Part shown: positions 7,261-7,318 of the stretch, one piece after another
How the letters are laid out: each line of letters begins with the position of its first letter
Position numbering within the stretch: the stretch's first letter is position 1
NCBI GenBank assembly: GCA_001770785.1
Contig: MERZ01000268.1
Span: 1 to 7,318, forward strand
DNA from: Burkholderiales bacterium RIFCSPHIGHO2_12_FULL_61_11
GTDB taxonomy: Bacteria; Pseudomonadota; Gammaproteobacteria; Burkholderiales; Burkholderiaceae_C
DNA length: 7,318 nucleotides
Reading direction: 5' to 3'
Program-made: the position numbers and the translations under genes
The notes under the pieces: generated by a model
What the model was told of the DNA's origin: nothing
Seen by the model: only the letters and a program-made list of their open reading frames with translations
Databases searched by the model: none

Positions 7261-7282
7261 GCTGCGGCGGCATAACCCCCTC

Positions 7283-7318
7283 ATGCAGCACGCTCGCGTC
7301 GTCATCGTCAGCCCGGCT
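7283..7318 (+). CDS. 5' end of a gene cut by the window edge, possibly selenoneine glycosyltransferase SenB
   Basis: Only twelve codons are present: ATG at 7283 gives M-Q-H-A-R-V-V-I-V-S-P-A, in frame to the last base. It follows the egtD stop by 22 bp on the same strand, an operon-like distance, although no good ribosome binding site is visible. A short polar start leading into V-V-I-V-S-P-A is the first beta-strand of a GT-B/Rossmann-type domain. It matches what I remember of the TIGR04348/SenB family, which begins with a hydrophobic strand ending S/T-P-A. SenB joins selenophosphate-derived selenium to a UDP-sugar to make the selenosugar used for selenoneine. The position next to egtD supports this. 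Twelve residues cannot prove it; another Rossmann-fold protein or a spurious start remains possible. Confidence 0.45.
   Translation, partial: MQHARVVIVSPA

Overview
The window is a GC-rich bacterial chromosome segment. It most resembles a betaproteobacterium, probably Burkholderiales and perhaps the Comamonadaceae group. That placement rests on protein style, on the SAH riboswitch in front of ahcY, and on a 'GGGACAGACCAC' palindrome that I know from such genomes. It is an inference, not a measured placement.

Layout, left to right. (1) Positions 7-2401, minus strand: a ketopantoate reductase family gene (panE-like) lies downstream of ahcY (S-adenosylhomocysteine hydrolase). A REP-like palindrome fills the gap between them. 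(2) Positions 2402-2661: the ahcY leader. It holds a promoter, an SAH riboswitch with P1, P2, an optional small hairpin and the pseudoknot all visible, and a downstream region of competing hairpins that reaches the ribosome binding site. (3) Positions 2662-6140, minus strand: a four-gene ABC transporter operon, transcribed binding protein, ATPase, permease 1, permease 2. It belongs to the PhnDCE (phosphonate/phosphite) superfamily. The binding protein looks like the PhnD branch that I recall being annotated as a putative selenate transporter. (4) Positions 6141-6243: a short divergent promoter region. Both -10 elements sit in mirror-image copies of the same 9-bp sequence. (5) Positions 6244-7260, plus strand: egtD, the histidine N-alpha-trimethyltransferase that makes hercynine. 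(6) Positions 7283-7318, plus strand: the first 12 codons of another gene, cut by the window edge. Its start (M-Q-H-A-R-V-V-I-V-S-P-A) fits the N-terminus of the SenB-type glycosyltransferase of selenoneine synthesis.

How the genes may work together. EgtD supplies hercynine, the precursor of both ergothioneine and selenoneine. If the truncated gene is senB, this is a selenoneine locus, and the divergent PhnDCE-like transporter is best explained as its selenium oxyanion importer rather than a phosphonate importer. No C-P lyase, phosphonatase or phosphite dehydrogenase gene is visible. EgtD also releases three SAH per hercynine. The neighbouring ahcY removes SAH and carries an SAH-sensing riboswitch, so the two could be metabolically coupled, although ahcY is a housekeeping gene and the proximity may be chance.

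The strongest calls are ahcY, the SAH riboswitch, phnC, both permeases, phnD-family and egtD. The selenium assignment is a well-motivated hypothesis that needs the sequence to the right of this window.
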